This document shows positions 34,335-38,185 of a stretch of 38,185 bases of DNA, piece after piece. Made by a program: the position numbers and the translations under genes. The notes under the pieces were generated by a model, which saw nothing but the letters and a program-made list of their open reading frames with translations, was not told the origin of the DNA and searched no databases. Location of the stretch: contig NZBC01000216.1 of assembly GCA_002687715.1 (NCBI GenBank), positions 1 to 38,185 of the forward strand, given 5' to 3'. Each line of letters starts with the position of its first letter. The stretch's first letter is position 1. This DNA comes from Planctomycetota bacterium. Lineage in GTDB: Bacteria > Planctomycetota > GCA-002687715.

Positions 34335-35771
34335 TCACTTCGACAGCAGCCGACTCAACCGGTCTTTGAACGCGTCCGGGGATTCGAACTCCCGCAGACG
34401 GTCGACGATCCGGCCATCTGGAGCGACGAAGAGCACGTCGGGGATGGCGCCGACAAGGAACGCCTTGCCGAGTTCGGGGTGCTCGTCGAGATCCACGTAG
34501 ACCAGCTTCGCTCGCTTCCACAGCGGCGCAACGACGTCGCTCTCGAGGGTCTCCTTCTTCAGCTCCTTGCACGCGGCACACCAGGTCGCCGTGAATCCGA
34601 CGACCAGCAGCTGGCCGGCCTGCCGCGCCGCGTCGCGGGCGTCTCGCAGGAAAGCCGGTGACGCCTCGCCAATGGGGGCCTCGAGCAGCTTCTTCGCAGG
34701 ACTTGCGTCGGCGCTCGCTGCTGAGACGCGGTAACCGAGATCTCGAATCGCCCGCGCGAGGCGTTCACGTTTCACGGACTTCGGATCGAACGAGATCGTC
34801 ACCACGTCCTCGTCGTAGCCCCACTTCGTCTTGACCGATGAGTGAATCCCCTCCAGGGATCCGTCGACCGCGTTCGGTCACGAGCGTCACGTCGCGCCCG
34901 ATGCGGTCTTCTTCATACCGATCACATGCCATCGAACGAAGGACCGTGCCGCTTCCGGCTCGTCGTCTCTCTCGACTCGCTTGCGCCCCTTGGACAACGC
35001 AGCAAGGCGCTTCCCGACGTCCTTGGATGGCAGGGTGATCCCGCCGATGAACGTGCCGTCCGAGTCCAGGACGGCCAGGCCCGGGATGGGCGTGCCCGAG
35101 TGGTCCCTGGCGAAGGTGTAGGCATGCGGCCGTCGGATGATCACCGTGTGCATTCGCGAGGCGGCCTTCGTGACGGCGTCAGAATCCAGAATCTGCGAGA
35201 GCGCACGGCTCTCGAATCGGGTGGACGCTCATCACGTTTCCGCGCCGGACAGTCCGACGAGGATCCGTTTTCTATCGTCCCGCGCGAGCTTGAGCACGGT
35301 CTTCAGCTGGGCCAGGCCGGCGTGCTTCCACGTGATCCCGGGCGACCCGCCCACCGTGCGGGTGCCGAGAGTGATGGCCAGCTTCTCTCTCTTCGCGGTC
35401 CGGGCCCGGGCGACTCTTGCCGACACCTTCGTCCCCGGCTTCGTGACGCGCAGGAAGTCCTCGACGTCGTCGCGACTGAAGAGCGTGTTGGCATTCAACG
35501 CGAGGATCGCGTCGCCGCGCTCGAGTCCGGCGCGCGCCGCGGGGCCCTTCGGGTCGACCTCGGTCACGATCTGCCCTTGAGTGCGTACCGCAAACGGGAG
35601 CCCGAGTGTCTTCACTTCGGAAGGCGTCGGCGCCCGGGTCGCGGCACCGAGCTGCGCCAGCTTCACCTTCTGCTGCACCTGGTCAGGTCGCTGACCAGAA
35701 GGGGTTCTTCCCTGAGCGGCTGCCAGACAGCACGCGCAGAGCAGGAATGTCAGAACGAATCGTCTTGGCAT
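34335..35771 (-). CDS. Predicted secreted selenoprotein: PDZ, Trx-like (Sec-Sec), HMA (Sec-x-x-Sec), thioredoxin
   Basis: The ATG at 35771 has AAGGAG eight bases upstream and opens a signal peptide (1-20). In one unbroken phase of 479 codons the only internal stops are four TGA: codons 180, 181, 295 and 298. Domains: PDZ about 50-140 (PKGPAARAGLERGDAILALN); thioredoxin-like about 160-260 (KRILVGLSGAET, Sec180-Sec181, then ASTRFESRAL; cis-Pro in TPIPG near 230); HMA about 280-348, with Sec295-Arg-Ser-Sec298-PNAVDGSLEG in place of the CxxC and VVTISFDPKSV, LARAIRDLGY after it; thioredoxin about 375-478 with WCAAC (Cys398, Cys401) and cis-Pro444. A SECIS-like hairpin follows each TGA pair. It probably acts in the periplasm in redox or soft-metal (Hg, Cu) handling. 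The final stop is also TGA. A pseudogene is the alternative, but all four stops are TGA at redox positions. Confidence 0.8.
34844..34889 (-). promoter_or_regulatory. Predicted SECIS hairpin for Sec295 and Sec298
   Basis: TGA codons lie at 34887-34889 and 34878-34880. Fifteen bases after the second, GGATCCC (34862-34856) pairs with GGGATTC (34850-34844), seven pairs with one G-U. The loop is TGGAG, with G at its second position. The loop starts 23 bases after the second UGA and 32 after the first, so one hairpin could serve both. Confidence 0.7.
35196..35234 (-). promoter_or_regulatory. Predicted SECIS hairpin for tandem Sec180-Sec181
   Basis: TGA TGA occupies 35234-35229. Fourteen bases later CGAGAGC (35214-35208) pairs perfectly with GCTCTCG (35202-35196) around the loop CGTGC, with G at the second position. 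The loop starts 22 bases after the second UGA and 25 after the first, within the known range for bacterial SECIS elements. Confidence 0.72.
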
Positions 35772-35952
35772 GTCTGCTGCTCCTTCGTTGCTCCAACCAT
35801 ACGCTGCGCGCGGAATAGTCCCTGCAGCGTTCCGGAATCGGTGGAAAACGCGGTTCGAATCGCGACGGGCTACTCCGACCGGGCCATGTCGCGAGAAGCC
35901 AGGCGTCGTCTGACCCCTGCGGGCCTGAGATCTCAGCGGCGAGTGCTCGCGC

Positions 35953-38052
35953 TCAGATGTCCCACCCCTCGATGATCTGCCCGCGTTTCGCTTCGTATTC
36001 CTCGTGAGTGAGCACACCGTCGGCCAGGAGTTCTTCGAGAGCGCTCAGGCGCGCGCGGAGCTCCTCAGCTGCGAGGCTGGGTAGCGACGGGGGTAGTGCA
36101 CCGTGTTCGTCCCATTCCGGATCCGAGGGCCTGGCGGGCTCGGTCGCCGCGGACAGGATCAGGCCGCCAACGCCGAGTGAGAGGAGCAGGAGGGTCGCGT
36201 AGGCAGAGCTGAAGTACTTCAGGCTGAAGCTGAACATCGTGACCACGGATGGGTCCCCGTCGCTGACGCCAATGAGCGTGACGGCGACAGGGAGAGCGAC
36301 GAGGAGCGCGACCCCGAGGCCGCCGCCGATCCGGCCGAACACTTCCGGCGACCGCCAGGGCGCGTACCCGGAGAGACAGAATCCGCAGTAGCCCAGCATG
36401 TAGAGAAGGACGAGACCGATGGACCACCCCGACTCCCAGAAGCCGTCTTTGAACAAGATGCCCAAAGCGGCCGTGTCGCTGGGGAACAGTGGGACCACGA
36501 GCAGGAAGAGCACGACCGACGCCGCAATCGCCGCGATGAGAAAGCCGACGCGACGATGGGGTGCGGCGCGAACGAGGCTCGTTCCGGTGAAGGTCGCTGC
36601 GAGCCCCAGGATGATCAGGGTCGCCACCGCGAAGATCTCACCGACGCCACGAAAGCCACGAACGCGATCGAACTGGTCGCCGGCGACCACGAGCCCGATG
36701 AGCAGGGCAGCACTCGCGATCGAGAGGAGCGCGACGGCGCGCGCGCGTCCTTTGAGGGTCGCCGCGAGCACGATGGCGACGATGCCTCCAATGGGAGTCA
36801 GCAGAAACCCGATGATCTCGCCGCCCTCGGCTCTCTCCATGAGGTCCCAGGTCCAGACGATCGTCTTCGAGTGTCGGCGTTCGACGACGATGGGCAGGAT
36901 GAACGAAGCGATCATCGCACAGCCGGCGCCGATACCCAGCGCGTGACCGAAGGAGTCGGGGAGGCCCCGGGGTCCAGAAGCTGCCTGACCGCGGTGATCG
37001 GGCGCGGCATCGATCGACAGGTCGGGAGCGCTATCCGGTGCCGGATCTCGTGCGACGCTCCCGGTCAGGAGTTGGACGATGCCCACGCCCAACACAACGT
37101 AGAGACCGTGGTAGATCAGCGTGTAGCGGAGCATGATCGAGAGCGGATATGCGAGCCCCATCTCTTCCTGCAGCCTGAGCATCGACAGTGGACTGAGGGC
37201 GGCCACGAGGATGGCCATGATCAACGCGGCCTGACGAAACGCCGTGCCCGATGGGCGGTGCGGGGACCACGTGTCCGCAGTCGGGGCCCTGGCGACCACC
37301 CCTGGTGCATAGGCGACCATCATCAGGCCAGCGAATCCGAGGTGCAGCAGGAGCTTGAGGTTGCCGCCCCACGCTTCCTTCCAGGAGTAGTCGCCGACCA
37401 GGCCTTCGATGAGAGGACCGTCGCGAAAGGGCAGGAACAAGAACAGGAGGGAGACCGACGCGCAGCTCGCGGCCAGGAGATAGCCTCGACGCAACGCCGG
37501 GGCGACGAGGAAGACGGCGATGCCGATCGCGGTGCCGACGACGGCGACCTCCCGAATCCAGCTCACGGGCATCGGCACTACGACGGTACCGAAGGGGCGC
37601 GCCTGCCCGTCACCCCAGGCCACAAGCGCGGCGACCAGGCAGCTACCCGCCAGGCAGGTAAGCCAGATCGCGCGCGCGCGTCCCGCAAGCGCGAGAGCGA
37701 GAACGAACCCGGCGATGGCCGCCACCGGAGGGAGGTAGAGGGCGATCCACTGGAGCGGGGACCGCTCGGTCGTCTCGAAGAGCGGCCACAACCACTTGCC
37801 TGACCCCGAATCCCAGTACTCGTAATTCGGGAGACGAATGGGGAGCAGCGAACCGATGAAGGCGGCGGCAGCCCCGAGCATCGCCCACAGGCTCACGGCG
37901 TCGATCCGCCCACGCCGCTGGGGAGGCAACCTCGAACCCCGCGGCGTTACCGACACCGATGGGATCGGGGGTAGGGGCGGCGGACTGGGCGGTAGCTCCG
38001 GCGCGAGCCCGTCGTCGCTGTCATCACCGGGAAGGCCGGACATCGCGCTCAA
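35953..38052 (-). CDS. Duplicated polytopic membrane protein with SHOCT tail
   Basis: It has 699 residues from the ATG at 38052 (ATG 38043 also possible). The first 50 residues are acidic and proline-rich, probably cytoplasmic. Two homologous membrane halves follow, each with about six helices: GRARAIWLTCLAGSCLVAAL in the first corresponds to GRARAVALLSIASAALLIGL in the second, and LKLLLHLGFAGLMMVAYAPG to IGLVLLYMLGYCGFCLSGYAPW (quoted in part). This points to an internal duplication. The last 30 residues (LSALEELLADGVLTHEEYEA, then KRGQIIEG) are a SHOCT domain, a short oligomerisation module found at the ends of many bacterial proteins. No transport or catalytic motif is seen. The function is unknown. 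Confidence 0.83.
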   Translation of the reverse strand: MSAMSGLPGDDSDDGLAPELPPSPPPLPPIPSVSVTPRGSRLPPQRRGRIDAVSLWAMLGAAAAFIGSLLPIRLPNYEYWDSGSGKWLWPLFETTERSPLQWIALYLPPVAAIAGFVLALALAGRARAIWLTCLAGSCLVAALVAWGDGQARPFGTVVVPMPVSWIREVAVVGTAIGIAVFLVAPALRRGYLLAASCASVSLLFLFLPFRDGPLIEGLVGDYSWKEAWGGNLKLLLHLGFAGLMMVAYAPGVVARAPTADTWSPHRPSGTAFRQAALIMAILVAALSPLSMLRLQEEMGLAYPLSIMLRYTLIYHGLYVVLGVGIVQLLTGSVARDPAPDSAPDLSIDAAPDHRGQAASGPRGLPDSFGHALGIGAGCAMIASFILPIVVERRHSKTIVWTWDLMERAEGGEIIGFLLTPIGGIVAIVLAATLKGRARAVALLSIASAALLIGLVVAGDQFDRVRGFRGVGEIFAVATLIILGLAATFTGTSLVRAAPHRRVGFLIAAIAASVVLFLLVVPLFPSDTAALGILFKDGFWESGWSIGLVLLYMLGYCGFCLSGYAPWRSPEVFGRIGGGLGVALLVALPVAVTLIGVSDGDPSVVTMFSFSLKYFSSAYATLLLLSLGVGGLILSAATEPARPSDPEWDEHGALPPSLPSLAAEELRARLSALEELLADGVLTHEEYEAKRGQIIEGWDI

Positions 38053-38185
38053 CCTCTGGGGTCAGAGAACCCGTCCGCACATGGTGGATGACGCGGACGA
38101 AGGTGTCAAACGGACGTGAATCAGCGGTGTCTCGCCCTGACGAACCCCTTCGGCGGCCGCCGCGGCAACCCACTCTCGAACGGCC
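38053..38185. other. Right edge, no gene seen
   Basis: The last 133 bases precede the start of the membrane protein gene on the minus strand and should hold its promoter. No clear hexamers, repeat or coding sequence is seen. Confidence 0.5.

Noticed and set aside
34335..35771. Three independent genes or a pseudogene
   Set aside because: The second and third frames have no ribosome site and start inside domains. All four stops are TGA at Cys-type positions and no frameshift is present, which decay would not produce.
1..38185. tRNA, rRNA, integrase, phage or insertion-sequence genes
   Set aside because: None could be recognised on either strand by eye.

Overview
The window looks like a chromosomal segment of a GC-rich bacterium of Planctomycetota type. 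The evidence is an adjacent DUF1549/DUF1553 and DUF1501 gene pair, an ECF-type sigma region fused to a membrane anchor and carboxypeptidase-regulatory-like domains, DUF1570-type peptidases, lamin-tail and FG-GAP secreted proteins, SASA and SGNH esterases, and many secreted proteins whose signal peptides end in AQ. No rRNA or tRNA gene, integrase or intact insertion sequence was seen.

Layout. Bases 1-355 carry a palindromic repeat. Bases 356-3288 hold a sigma-factor fusion gene that is probably split by one frameshift. Bases 3292-7948 on the minus strand are a complete, tightly overlapping leucine operon (leuA-leuC-leuD-leuB). It is preceded by a 60-codon small ORF, a strong U-tailed terminator, a Leu-rich leader peptide and a promoter that places transcription start almost on the leader ATG: a classical transcription attenuator. 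Bases 7923-10541 hold an esterase, a remnant of a sugar ABC permease, and an FG-GAP protein with one in-frame UGA. Bases 10647-16121 hold two lamin-tail proteins facing an astacin-like protease. Bases 16271-19509 hold a DUF1570-like peptidase and an apparently inactive paralogue. Bases 19626-27843 hold a calcineurin-like phosphoesterase, a secreted unknown, the DUF1549/1553 and DUF1501 pair and a GT-C-like membrane protein. Bases 27893-34060 hold an LVIVD-like protein, a SASA esterase, a Gfo/Idh/MocA oxidoreductase and an esterase fusion. Bases 34335-38052 on the minus strand hold a multidomain protein read through four in-frame UGA codons, then a duplicated membrane protein with a SHOCT tail.

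The most exciting element is at 34335-35771. Three apparently separate reading frames lie in one phase and are separated only by TGA codons. Read through, they give one secreted protein: PDZ, thioredoxin-like domain with adjacent Sec-Sec, heavy-metal-associated (HMA) domain with Sec-x-x-Sec, and thioredoxin domain with Cys-x-x-Cys. A stem-loop of bacterial SECIS type (short loop, G at its second position, about 20-24 nt from the UGA) follows each UGA pair. The FG-GAP gene at 9195-10541 has a similar UGA with a similar hairpin. The window therefore probably encodes two selenoproteins, one carrying four selenocysteines. The leucine attenuator is the second notable system. A dispersed palindromic repeat (GCGGACCT, 2 nt, AGGTCCGC) recurs in several intergenic regions, once as a 36-bp tandem array.
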